DNA from: Lachnospiraceae bacterium | Lineage (GTDB): Bacteria > Bacillota > Clostridia > Lachnospirales > Lachnospiraceae | NCBI GenBank assembly: GCA_030537145.1 | Contig: JAUNON010000012.1 | Coordinates: 1-58,132 of the forward strand | DNA length: 58,132 bases | Direction of reading: 5' to 3' | Part shown: positions 42,977 to 50,663 of the stretch, in pieces | Position numbering within the stretch: the first letter of the stretch is position 1 | Layout of the letters: each line of letters opens with the position of its first letter | Translations under genes and position numbers: made by a program | The notes under the pieces: model-generated | What the model saw: the letters and a program-made list of their open reading frames with translations, nothing else | Told to the model about the DNA's origin: nothing | Databases searched by the model: none

Positions 42977-44683
42977 TTATACCTCGCTGCTTCGGTTCAT
43001 TACTGAGATCAGCGCCGGTACCACCTGCTTCTTTCTGGATACCACCGCAGGCACGATTGCTGCATTCTTTACCACCTTTACCGGCGGAAAAGCCTCTTCC
43101 ACCAGCTCGCTGGAATTTTCTCCGTAGCACAGCATTTCCGTAGATTCCTCAATAATGTTGGTCAGCATAAAGATCATCATATCCAGACCATGCTCTTTGT
43201 ATGCTTTTTCCAAAAACGGCACCATTCGAGCCTTAATCTCATCCAGCTCCTTCTGGCTCATGGATGTAATCTGCCCGATTCCCAGATTTTTTTCTCCGAT
43301 CTCAAACTTTTTAAAGTCCTGATAGAAAATCTCCTCCGGCGTCTTGCTTTGAAGATCACTGCCCGCCGCAAACATTTCTGTGGCGAAATCCTCGCACACG
43401 ATCCCTGCGGTCTGCGCCAGCTCCCTGGCGGCGGCCCGGTCGGCTTCCGTACAGGTGGGAGAACGGAACATCAGGGTATCCGACAGGATCGCACTGCACA
43501 GCAAACCTGCAATTGCCGCCGGAATCTCCACCCTCTGTTCCCGGTACATCTGATAAACAATCGTAGCCGTACAGCCCACCGGCTGATTCCGGAAATAGAC
43601 CGGAGTCATGGTCTCCAAAGCTCCCAGCCGGTGATGGTCAATGATTTCCAGGATCTCCGCATCCTGCACATTGTCCACCGCCTGAGTAATCTCATTGTGA
43701 TCCACCAGGATCACCGCACGTTTGCGCACGCCCAGCAAATTCCGGCGTGAAATCATTCCAATATAGCAGCCTCTCTTATCCAGAATCGGAAAATCCCGGT
43801 AGCGCTTCTTGGACATAATCTCGCGAATCTCCTCCGTATAATCATTTACGTGGAACGCAATCAGATTTTCCTTTTTCATAAAGAAATCCACCGGCATACT
43901 CTGGTTGATCAGCCGGGCCACCTCATACGTATCCAGCGGCGTCACAATGACCTTGCAGCCATGATCCTTTGCCATGTGCTGAATCGTCCGGGAAACAGGA
44001 GCTCCCAGGCAGACCACGATACAGCCTGCATTCATCTCGATGGCGCAGAGCTGAGACTCATAGCGGTTGCCCAGAATAACCATATCATGCTCCTCGATAT
44101 AGTTTTCCATCACATCCGGATTGGCTGCGGCGATAATGACCTTGCCCTGCTCAAAATAATCCTCCTCATCGCCCACTACCATTTGACCGTCCAGCGTTTC
44201 CAGAATATTTTTATAGGGTGTCCTGGCACTGGAAACGATGGCGCTGTCATGCTCCTCCATGTAGGACTTTGCAATATCGTTAATGGTGATCAGACCATGC
44301 AGATGATCCTCTTCATCCGTAATGGGAAGCGTAAATACATTCTGCCCCCGCATCAGGGACCATGCCTTCCGGATGGAAATATTGCTCCTTACTCCCGGAA
44401 CCTCCCGGATTTCCATATCCTTTACCCGGGTGCCGATATTATCCAGATAAAGCGGCTGCTCCACTCCAAAGCGCTCCAGAACGTACTGTGTCTCCGCAGA
44501 CACCTGTCCGGCCCGGGCCGCCACGTAATGGTTGCCGTCCTCCCGCTGGTTTTTCAGGTAAGTATAGGAAATGGCAGAGCAGATGGAATCGGTGTCCGGG
44601 TTCTTATGCCCCACCACACAAACTGTCCGCTTCCGCACATTTCCCAGCTTCAGTTGATTTTCCTCTTCCTTCTCTACTGTCAT
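42977..44683 (-). CDS. Manganese-dependent inorganic pyrophosphatase with CBS and DRTGG domains
   Basis: A 568-residue family II pyrophosphatase that cleaves PPi. The N-terminal DHH motif set is VVGHKNPDTDSICSA (His26, Asp30, Asp32) and later VDHNEITQ and IIDHHRLG. Between the first motifs and the rest of the DHH domain is the regulatory insert: CBS 1 (near 85-150), a DRTGG domain (about 170-290) and CBS 2 (near 290-350). Adenine nucleotides, including diadenosine polyphosphates, regulate such CBS-PPases. The C-terminal DHHA2 domain ends in RKKQVVPAL, the substrate-binding RKK motif. I use ATG 44683 (after GGAGGAAAGG); an upstream frame to 44788 reads the deoB tail. It lies 16 bp after deoB. 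Confidence 0.95.
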   Translation of the reverse strand: MTVEKEEENQLKLGNVRKRTVCVVGHKNPDTDSICSAISYTYLKNQREDGNHYVAARAGQVSAETQYVLERFGVEQPLYLDNIGTRVKDMEIREVPGVRSNISIRKAWSLMRGQNVFTLPITDEEDHLHGLITINDIAKSYMEEHDSAIVSSARTPYKNILETLDGQMVVGDEEDYFEQGKVIIAAANPDVMENYIEEHDMVILGNRYESQLCAIEMNAGCIVVCLGAPVSRTIQHMAKDHGCKVIVTPLDTYEVARLINQSMPVDFFMKKENLIAFHVNDYTEEIREIMSKKRYRDFPILDKRGCYIGMISRRNLLGVRKRAVILVDHNEITQAVDNVQDAEILEIIDHHRLGALETMTPVYFRNQPVGCTATIVYQMYREQRVEIPAAIAGLLCSAILSDTLMFRSPTCTEADRAAARELAQTAGIVCEDFATEMFAAGSDLQSKTPEEIFYQDFKKFEIGEKNLGIGQITSMSQKELDEIKARMVPFLEKAYKEHGLDMMIFMLTNIIEESTEMLCYGENSSELVEEAFPPVKVVKNAAIVPAVVSRKKQVVPALISVMNRSSEV

Positions 44684-44699
44684 CTGCCTTTCCTCCGCT

Positions 44700-45875
44700 T
44701 TACTTTCGAACCTCTTTCCAATACGAGGTTCCGTCCAGGCTCTCCTCCACGCCCAGCATCTCCAGTACCGTTGCCGCAATATCTGCAAAGGTCCTTCTGG
44801 TTCCGATGGACACGCCGGCCTTCACCTGCTGTCCGTAAATCAGCATAGGCGTATACTCTCTGGAATGGTCCGTGCCCGGGAAGCCCGGATCACAGCCGTG
44901 GTCGGCCGTAATAATCACCACATCATCCTCTTTCATCTTTTCCATAAACTGGCCCAACTGCCGGTCAAACACGGTGGCTGCATTGGCGTAGCCCTCAATA
45001 TCATTCCTGTGGCCGTACATCATATCAAAATCCACCAGATTTACAAAGCACAGCCCATGAAAATCTTCGTCCATATAAGCCAGCGTCTTTTCCATTCCAT
45101 CCTCATTGCTGGTAATGGATACCGTATGGTCAATGGCCTGGCCTGCAAAAATATCGTAAATCTTTCCTACGCCGTAGGTATCCAGGCCCTGCTCCTTCAT
45201 GCTCACCATCATGGTCTTTTTCGGCGGAACCAGGGAAAAATCGTGGCGATTTCTGGTTCTGGTAAAATCAGCCGCCGACTTTCCTACAAAGGGTCTGGCA
45301 ATCACACGGCCCACGCCGTGTTCTCCCTTCAGAATCTCCCGGGCAATCCGGCAGTCCCGGTACAGCTCCTCTAACGGCACCACCTCTTCATGCGCCGCAA
45401 TCTGGAAAACGGAATCCGCAGAAGTATATACGATCAGATCTCCGGTCTTTATATGCTCCTCCCCATAATCCCGGATTACATCCGTTCCGGAATAGGGTTT
45501 GTTGCAGAGCACACCCCGCCCGGTCTGCTCCGAGAAAGCCTTCAGTACCTCCTCCGGAAAACCGTTGGGATAGGTCGGCAGAGGATTGGGGGAAATCATG
45601 CCCGCAATCTCCCAATGTCCGATGGTAGTATCTTTCCCCATAGAGGCCTCCGTCATACGCCCGTAGGAACCGATGGGCGTTTCCACCCCTTCCTTGCAGG
45701 TAACTCCGTCAATATTAAAAAGTCCCATCTTTTTCATATTCGGTGTATCATACCGATCCGATTTCACAATGGTAGCTAATGTATTTGCCCCCACATCTCC
45801 AAATTTATCCGCATCCGGAAGATATCCAATCCCATAACTATCCAAAACAATCACAAAAACCCGCTTTACACCCAT
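44700..45875 (-). CDS. deoB: Phosphopentomutase
   Basis: A 391-residue alkaline-phosphatase-superfamily enzyme that interconverts ribose or deoxyribose 1- and 5-phosphates in nucleoside breakdown. MGVKRVFVIVLDSYGIGYLP holds the metal-binding Asp; GKDTTIGHWEIAG carries the phosphorylated Thr; DYMYGHRND-type VDFDMMYGHRNDIEGYA and TADHGCDPGFPGTDHSREY are further metal motifs. I start at ATG 45875 (after GAAAGGAG); the frame open to 46061 has no similarity. With the riboswitch-controlled transporter and cytidine deaminase it supports nucleoside salvage in this organism. Confidence 0.96.
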   Translation of the reverse strand: MGVKRVFVIVLDSYGIGYLPDADKFGDVGANTLATIVKSDRYDTPNMKKMGLFNIDGVTCKEGVETPIGSYGRMTEASMGKDTTIGHWEIAGMISPNPLPTYPNGFPEEVLKAFSEQTGRGVLCNKPYSGTDVIRDYGEEHIKTGDLIVYTSADSVFQIAAHEEVVPLEELYRDCRIAREILKGEHGVGRVIARPFVGKSAADFTRTRNRHDFSLVPPKKTMMVSMKEQGLDTYGVGKIYDIFAGQAIDHTVSITSNEDGMEKTLAYMDEDFHGLCFVNLVDFDMMYGHRNDIEGYANAATVFDRQLGQFMEKMKEDDVVIITADHGCDPGFPGTDHSREYTPMLIYGQQVKAGVSIGTRRTFADIAATVLEMLGVEESLDGTSYWKEVRK

Positions 45876-45958
45876 GTTCGATCTCCTTTCTGAATCAACG
45901 ATCTGTTCTTTTAATTTTAACACCCGCCGGGTCAAATGGCAAGACGGGCATCCAAAAA

Positions 45959-45991
45959 GGAGCTGCCGCATTTTGATTTTGCAGCAGCTCC
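45959..45991 (-). terminator. Terminator after the sigma/anti-sigma/secreted-protein unit
   Basis: GGAGCTGCCGC (45959-45969) pairs with GCAGCAGCTCC (45981-45991) around ATTTTGATTTT, with TTTTTGG on the minus strand. It is another member of the GGAGCTGC / ATTTTGATTTT family. Confidence 0.75.
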
Positions 45992-46060
45992 GCCAGTATG
46001 TCTGAATACGCTTCCGGCGCAAATCGCTTATTCTTCTGTCCCCGGGAAAGGCCGGACCCA

Positions 46061-47059
46061 TTATCCCTGCGGTACAGCCACATTCGAAGCAACGTTTGTA
46101 CTCAGGTATGTTCCGTCCTGCGCGTCCAGATAGAAGGCATCCTCCGCAAAGTGCACATCCTCTGCGGCCTCGTCCTCCCCTCCCATTTCATTCAGCATAT
46201 TGGGCATTTTAAATACCCACACCGGCCGGAAGGTTATTTCATCTCCGCTTCTTTCCAGATAATACTGAAGCTCCAGCTCATACACCGTATTTATCTCCTC
46301 GGGATCATAGGTCATGCTGTCCCCCGTTCCTCCGTAAATATCTCCGGTCGTATAAATCAGCTTAATCGTCCCATCCTCTGTATACTGCCGGACACGCTCC
46401 AGAATCTCATCCATAGACAGCAGCTTTGCCGGCTCCATCTCCTTCACTTCATAATTCCCCTGAAATTGCACCCCCGTCATATCTCCGTACTCATAGCAGA
46501 TCTGTCCCGTTGATTTTACCGGAGAATACGCTGCCACATGCACTCCGTTGATTTTTCCCTGAAGCGTTTCGAAGTAATACGGATCTGAGTTCATCCATCC
46601 GGTCACATCCGCCGAAATGCCCAGAATATCTATTGCCTGCTGCGTATCTGTGACCTTCATCCGCTGCCTGATCGCTTCATATTCTTCACTACTTCTTAAT
46701 TCCATCTCCATGTGAAAGCTTCTTCCCTGCTCATCCTCAGATCCCAGGATTACGCTTTTTTCAAAAAGTCCGTTTTCCTCATATACCAGCGTATCCTCAC
46801 CGAACTGCGTATCCTCTCTCCAGTACTCCGGCTCTCCGAAAAATTCTTTCACTAATTCTTTCTGAAACGGTATCATGGACGCTGTCCCCGTAAAGGCAGC
46901 CTCTTCCTGATACGTCACTGCCGCATCCACAGTCAAAGTCCCCTCCTGGCACGGAAAGCTGCCGGAAACCCTGTCCGGAAGGTTCTCCGCCCATACCGTT
47001 ATCTGTCCCAACAATGCCATAACACATCCTGCCAGCCCCATTATTCTGCTTATCTTCAT
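46061..47059 (-). CDS. Secreted protein of unknown function, linked to an ECF sigma factor
   Basis: A 332-residue protein with a signal peptide (MKISRIMGLAGCVMALLGQ, cut probably near VWA-EN). The Cys in the signal (AGCVM) does not sit in a good lipobox. The mature part is acidic with many Tyr and Trp and mixed alpha/beta character; no catalytic motif stands out. Its C-terminal half resembles the substrate-like part of proteins that accompany RsiV/DUF4179 loci in Lachnospiraceae, but I do not recognise a named family with confidence. It follows the anti-sigma gene by 55 bp on the same strand, so it is probably induced together with it. Confidence 0.7.
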   Translation of the reverse strand: MKISRIMGLAGCVMALLGQITVWAENLPDRVSGSFPCQEGTLTVDAAVTYQEEAAFTGTASMIPFQKELVKEFFGEPEYWREDTQFGEDTLVYEENGLFEKSVILGSEDEQGRSFHMEMELRSSEEYEAIRQRMKVTDTQQAIDILGISADVTGWMNSDPYYFETLQGKINGVHVAAYSPVKSTGQICYEYGDMTGVQFQGNYEVKEMEPAKLLSMDEILERVRQYTEDGTIKLIYTTGDIYGGTGDSMTYDPEEINTVYELELQYYLERSGDEITFRPVWVFKMPNMLNEMGGEDEAAEDVHFAEDAFYLDAQDGTYLSTNVASNVAVPQG

Positions 47060-47114
47060 GATCAGTCCTCCTGTTCTTTTTCTTGCTTCGGTCCTCCAAC
47101 TCCCTTCCGGAGGA

Positions 47115-48257
47115 TCACTGCTGCTTCAGCTCAAATACACTTTCCGCCGCTGTCCGCCCTTCCTGAAAACGATTGTATGCTTCCGATAGAATGGTGCAGG
47201 TATCCCCTGTCTCTCCAATCTCATTATTTTCATATTCTGCCGTGATCTGTACGCCGTTCTCTGTATCCAGCAGTTGCGCCTGCCGCATTTTGCACGCCTC
47301 GCCCCGGGCATTTTTCAGTACCGGAATTCCAAGACTTTCTCCGGAAGCCTGATAAGCCGCCTGCTGCTCTTCTGTCATCTGATAGGTAAAAACAGCCTTT
47401 ACCGCTGTGGTCATCACACAGAACTGTGTTACCTCCAGAGTGAATTCTTCGCAGACAAAGGTCTGATCCGCAAACCGGTCCATAGTTTCTGGTACGCTTA
47501 CTGTAAAATTCAAATCCTGATTCTGGTACCGCTCCGGTCTCTGAGAAACGGCTGCTTCCTTCTCAGACAGAGCTTTTTCCGCGTCTCCCGTTTTTTCATA
47601 TACGGATAAGGGCAGTGTCACCTCGAACGCTTCCGTCAGCTCCAATGCGGACAGATCCGCCTGGAAGGTATACGTTTCCTGATCCAGCGCCTTGCCGTTT
47701 AACTCGTCTCCGGGATAACCATGGACCGTGCCCACCGGGCCCACCTCCTGATCGTTTACATACATCCGATCCGTACCCAGATCATACTGTTTCCCGTTCT
47801 CTGTTGGAACCGCATAAACGTACAGCATTCCCCCGTCAAACATGGTTTCCTGGATATCCAGCAGCGGAGCGGAATCCGGAATTGCCTGCCGCGCATTTAC
47901 CTCTTCCGGATTTTCCGCCGCAGCGGAGGAAATATGCAGCGTCTCCGGCTGCGTTACCTCCGGCTCGGTCTGAATCATAGTTTCCGCCTTTGAGGCTCCT
48001 GGTCCCCAGTCAAACACCTCCGCCAGATGCAGCCTTGCCGCCGCAACGGCCGTCACAGTACAAAGCACTGCCGCCGCTGCGAAGGCCGCCCAACGGGCCG
48101 CCCTTTTTTTGCCGTTACGGCGCCTTCCGTCTCTTTTTATTTCTGTTACCTTTGATTTTTTTGTCTGCTTTTCAATTTCCTGCATCAATGCCTGATGGAA
48201 TGAATCCGGCATCTGCGGGTAATCCTGTTTCCAATTTCCATCCTTATATTCCTTCAT
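47115..48257 (-). CDS. Anti-sigma factor with DUF4179 domain
   Basis: A 380-residue single-span membrane protein. The first 50 residues face the cytoplasm (PQMPDSFHQALMQEIEKQ, then a very basic stretch RRRNGKKRAAR), followed by a membrane segment at about 53-76 and an external DUF4179-type domain. It follows an ECF sigma gene, the arrangement of RsiV-like anti-sigma factors that hold the sigma factor at the membrane and release it on an external signal such as lysozyme or wall damage. The inducer is not visible here. The 121-bp gap to the sigma gene contains no clear hairpin. Confidence 0.82.
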   Translation of the reverse strand: MKEYKDGNWKQDYPQMPDSFHQALMQEIEKQTKKSKVTEIKRDGRRRNGKKRAARWAAFAAAAVLCTVTAVAAARLHLAEVFDWGPGASKAETMIQTEPEVTQPETLHISSAAAENPEEVNARQAIPDSAPLLDIQETMFDGGMLYVYAVPTENGKQYDLGTDRMYVNDQEVGPVGTVHGYPGDELNGKALDQETYTFQADLSALELTEAFEVTLPLSVYEKTGDAEKALSEKEAAVSQRPERYQNQDLNFTVSVPETMDRFADQTFVCEEFTLEVTQFCVMTTAVKAVFTYQMTEEQQAAYQASGESLGIPVLKNARGEACKMRQAQLLDTENGVQITAEYENNEIGETGDTCTILSEAYNRFQEGRTAAESVFELKQQ

Positions 48258-48378
48258 AAATACCTCCTGCTATGTAATAATTCCGCATTCTTCCCTGTTC
48301 CTCTGCCATTTTCCATAGCCCCAGGCCCGGCCTGCCCGGTTATGGGCTTCTCCTGCAGCAATCCATATGACTGCAAGA

Positions 48379-48849
48379 TCATGCGCCCTCCTCCAGCAAA
48401 TGGCGAAGCTGCTCTCTGCCCCTGGACATCCGGCTTTTTACTGTCCCATCGGGGATCTGCAGAATTTCTGCAATTTCCTTTACCGCATATCCCTCCAGAT
48501 AATGCATGACCATCACCACCCGAAAATCCTCCGGCAGACAGGACAGGGCTTCATATAATTCCGAATAGCGCTCCCCGCCTCCGGAAGCTTCCTGCCGCAT
48601 TTCCGGTTCCAGCGGAAAATTCCTTGCCCGTTCCTTTGCAACACGGTAGCATTCATGAATCAGAATACGAATCAGCCAGGTCTTGGCATAACGATCCTGC
48701 TTCAGACTATGGAGACCGGCGAACCCCCTGGCAACCGCCTCTTGCGCAGCATCCGCACAATCCTCATCACTTCTTAGAATCGACTTGGCAATACGGTAAA
48801 GCTGCTGTTCATTGTCTATGATTAGTTTCGCAAATGTGTCTTTATCCAT
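48379..48849 (-). CDS. ECF RNA polymerase sigma factor (SigV/SigW-like)
   Basis: A 156-residue sigma-70 family factor. Region 2 includes LYRIAKSILRSDEDCADAAQ and TWLIRILIHECYRVAKERAR; region 4 includes LPEDFRVVMVMHYLEGYAVK and the HTH EIAEILQIPDGTVKSRMSRG. Its own gene probably carries an auto-regulated promoter in 48850-48970, but no consensus for this factor can be read off one promoter. With the DUF4179 anti-sigma and the secreted protein downstream it forms a signal-response unit. Confidence 0.93.
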   Translation of the reverse strand: MDKDTFAKLIIDNEQQLYRIAKSILRSDEDCADAAQEAVARGFAGLHSLKQDRYAKTWLIRILIHECYRVAKERARNFPLEPEMRQEASGGGERYSELYEALSCLPEDFRVVMVMHYLEGYAVKEIAEILQIPDGTVKSRMSRGREQLRHLLEEGA

Positions 48850-48970
48850 AAATTTCCTTTCTTACAGGCCTGTATTTTTATTACATCCATTAGACCCTCC
48901 AGCCCCTCAAAAGGTTCCCGCAATCTTCGTAAATCTCCATATCTGCTGACACAGGAGCACCGCCACGCAT

Positions 48971-49044
48971 AAAAGCCAGTCTCAGTATCCAGACAGAAGG
49001 CTGCACAAGCGGGCCTATCCGTCCGGATACTGAGACTGGCTTTT
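48971..49044 (-). terminator. 20-bp perfect inverted repeat after cdd
   Basis: AAAAGCCAGTCTCAGTATCC (48971-48990) is matched base for base by the complement at 49025-49044, spaced by 34 nt. On the minus strand TTTTATG follows, so it can terminate the cdd transcript 37 bp after its stop. The length and perfection exceed what termination needs. Confidence 0.7.
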
Positions 49045-49081
49045 ACAGAAAAACAAAGAGACTGCATCAAAATTCATTCTG

Positions 49082-49516
49082 CTATTTTTCTAAGTTGCCG
49101 GGGCCGAAGCCCAGCGGAAGCATCTCTTTCAGAAGATATTCCGTATAATCGGTTTCATCCACCGCCAGAATAATCTGAAAGGTCTCCGGATCACAAAACT
49201 CCATCATAACCTGTCTGCATACGCCGCAGGGAGGTGCATACTGTTCCAGTATCCCGTCCTTTCCTCCTACCACGCAAATTGCCGCAAACTCCGTTACCCC
49301 CTCGCTGACCGCCTTGAAAAAGGCGGTGCGTTCTGCACAGATCGTTGGGGTATATGCCGCATTTTCAATATTGCATCCGTGATAGACCGTTCCATTCTTC
49401 GCCAGCAGCGCAGCTCCGACACAGAAATGGGAATACGGACTGTAAGAGTGCTGCATCGCCGTAATCGCTTCCCGGATCAATCGTTGTTTTTCCGCCAAAC
49501 CTATTGTATGTTCCAT
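49082..49516 (-). CDS. cdd: Cytidine deaminase
   Basis: A 144-residue zinc enzyme that deaminates (deoxy)cytidine to (deoxy)uridine in pyrimidine salvage. The active site is complete: CNIENAAYTPTICAERTA with Cys60 and catalytic Glu62, and PPCGVCRQ with Cys97 and Cys100. It is the tetrameric short form. The C-terminal 30 residues (LLKEMLPLGFGPGNLEK) carry the usual PxxFGP-like end. It stands alone, with a very A/T-rich upstream region. Confidence 0.96.
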   Translation of the reverse strand: MEHTIGLAEKQRLIREAITAMQHSYSPYSHFCVGAALLAKNGTVYHGCNIENAAYTPTICAERTAFFKAVSEGVTEFAAICVVGGKDGILEQYAPPCGVCRQVMMEFCDPETFQIILAVDETDYTEYLLKEMLPLGFGPGNLEK

Positions 49517-49742
49517 TGGTCTTTTTCCCCTTTCTTTTTTCTGTTTGCGTTATTTTATATGTGTATATTTACCAACAAATTATTTTTTCCTGATATTTTT
49601 TTGTTTAATTTATTATATTTTTATCTTTTATTCATATTTTGTTCATATTTGATTGTTATAGTAATAATAGTTCTTGAGAAGGAATTCTCGAAATTATGTT
49701 GTAATGGTTTCATTACACATATTGATAAATTTTTTCATAATA
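49517..49742. other. Very A/T-rich intergenic region with an imperfect palindrome
   Basis: This stretch between cdd and the corrinoid adenosyltransferase terminator is far richer in A/T than its surroundings. It holds a tandem TTCATATTT (49631-49651) and an imperfect palindrome (49671-49692: TTCTTGAGAA and TTCTCGAA around GGAA). It must contain the cdd promoter; several TATAAT-like hexamers prevent a unique choice. Confidence 0.4.
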
Positions 49743-49764
49743 GCCCCGGCGGTTACGCCGGGGC
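49743..49764 (-). terminator. Terminator after the corrinoid adenosyltransferase gene
   Basis: GCCCCGGCG pairs with CGCCGGGGC around TAAC, then TATTAT, ten bases past the stop codon. Confidence 0.8.
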
Positions 49765-49774
49765 ACTCCTCATT

Positions 49775-50335
49775 TTACCGCTCGATACCATCCCTGGCCG
49801 GCTGCTTCCAGTCGAAGGGATGTTTTATTTTCCGGATTTCCGAGACATAATCTGCCTGTTCCATCAGCGCCTGGCTGGGATCCTGCCCTGTCAGAATCAC
49901 CTCCAGCTTTTCCGGTTTGTTTCTCAGAAAATCAATTACCAACGCTTCATCCAAAAGACCGGCGCGAATCGTATATACGGTCTCATCCAGAAACAGCACG
50001 TCATAATCCTCCTCTGCCGCCTTCCTCGTAACCTTTCGGAACTGATTATTGTAAAATTCCAGCCGTTCCTGTTTCTCCTCCGGGGTAAGCTGGAAGCTGA
50101 ACTTCTCCTGGACAAGCCCCTCCAGCAATGTAATATTTTCCATCTTCTCCAGCACCTTACGCTCACTGGTGGAATTATCCTTCATAAACTGATAAATCAG
50201 CACCCGATAGCCGAACCCGGCCGCCCGGATACACAGTCCCATTCCTGTTGTGGTTTTTCCCTTCCCATTTCCGCAATATATATGCACCAGACCCGTGCCT
50301 TTTCTTACCTTCTTTTCCCTTCGGCTCTCTTCCAC
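49775..50335 (-). CDS. cobO: Cob(I)yrinic acid a,c-diamide adenosyltransferase (CobA/CobO/BtuR type)
   Basis: A 186-residue P-loop enzyme that adenosylates cob(I)alamin or its precursors. The loop GNGKGKTT (22-29) binds ATP on its gamma phosphate side as in CobA; YQFMKDNSTSE and DVLFLDETVYTI follow as usual. No other corrinoid gene and no cobalamin riboswitch is in the window, so here it would serve salvage of imported corrinoids, or belong to a distant pathway. It lies alone on the minus strand. Confidence 0.93.
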   Translation of the reverse strand: MEESRREKKVRKGTGLVHIYCGNGKGKTTTGMGLCIRAAGFGYRVLIYQFMKDNSTSERKVLEKMENITLLEGLVQEKFSFQLTPEEKQERLEFYNNQFRKVTRKAAEEDYDVLFLDETVYTIRAGLLDEALVIDFLRNKPEKLEVILTGQDPSQALMEQADYVSEIRKIKHPFDWKQPARDGIER

Positions 50336-50416
50336 TTTCCTGCTGCCCCTCCTTTTCTAACCGTCATCCGCCCGATTCCTGTTCACTCCGTTTTCCGCAG
50401 CTTTGTCTTTTATTTT

Positions 50417-50504
50417 GTAGCTATTCAGCCATCCAGGCCACAGCCCGCCTTTTTCAAAGGCTCTTCGCTGCTAAAGCAGCTTACGACTGCGGCTGAATAG
50501 TTAC
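50417..50504. repeat. 88-bp element with 14-bp terminal inverted repeats
   Basis: GTAGCTATTCAGCC (50417-50430) and GGCTGAATAGTTAC (50491-50504) pair with one mismatch. Inside lies GCTGCTAAAGCAGC. The ends resemble those of the pdxR-pdxY element (GTAACAGTTCAG), so the two may be one family of miniature repeats. The rest of 50336-50530 shows nothing else. Confidence 0.6.
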
Positions 50505-50534
50505 TTTATTTTAGTTTACCATACCCAGAAAATC

Positions 50535-50563
50535 TTTACAACCAACTCCTTTCAATGTTATGA
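50535..50563 (+). promoter_or_regulatory. Promoter of the serine hydrolase gene
   Basis: TTTACA (50535-50540), 17 bp, TTATGA (50558-50563). Between it and the start codon lies a copy of the dispersed CTTT...GCTATGAG sequence (50630-50656). Confidence 0.5.
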
Positions 50564-50663
50564 TGAATGAATAAAATTGCTGCTGTTCCTTTCCTATCCG
50601 GGAATCGGATAGAAATTGCTGCCGCTTTACCGCAGACAGCAGCAAAGGCTATGAGGTAACTGC

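Noticed and set aside
44684..44788. Longer start for the pyrophosphatase
   Set aside because: The extra residues are the deoB tail in another frame; ATG 44683 has a good ribosome-binding site.
45876..46061. N-terminal extension of DeoB to 453 residues
   Set aside because: It reads through a terminator hairpin and lacks similarity; the ATG at 45875 has a good ribosome-binding site and matches the family start.
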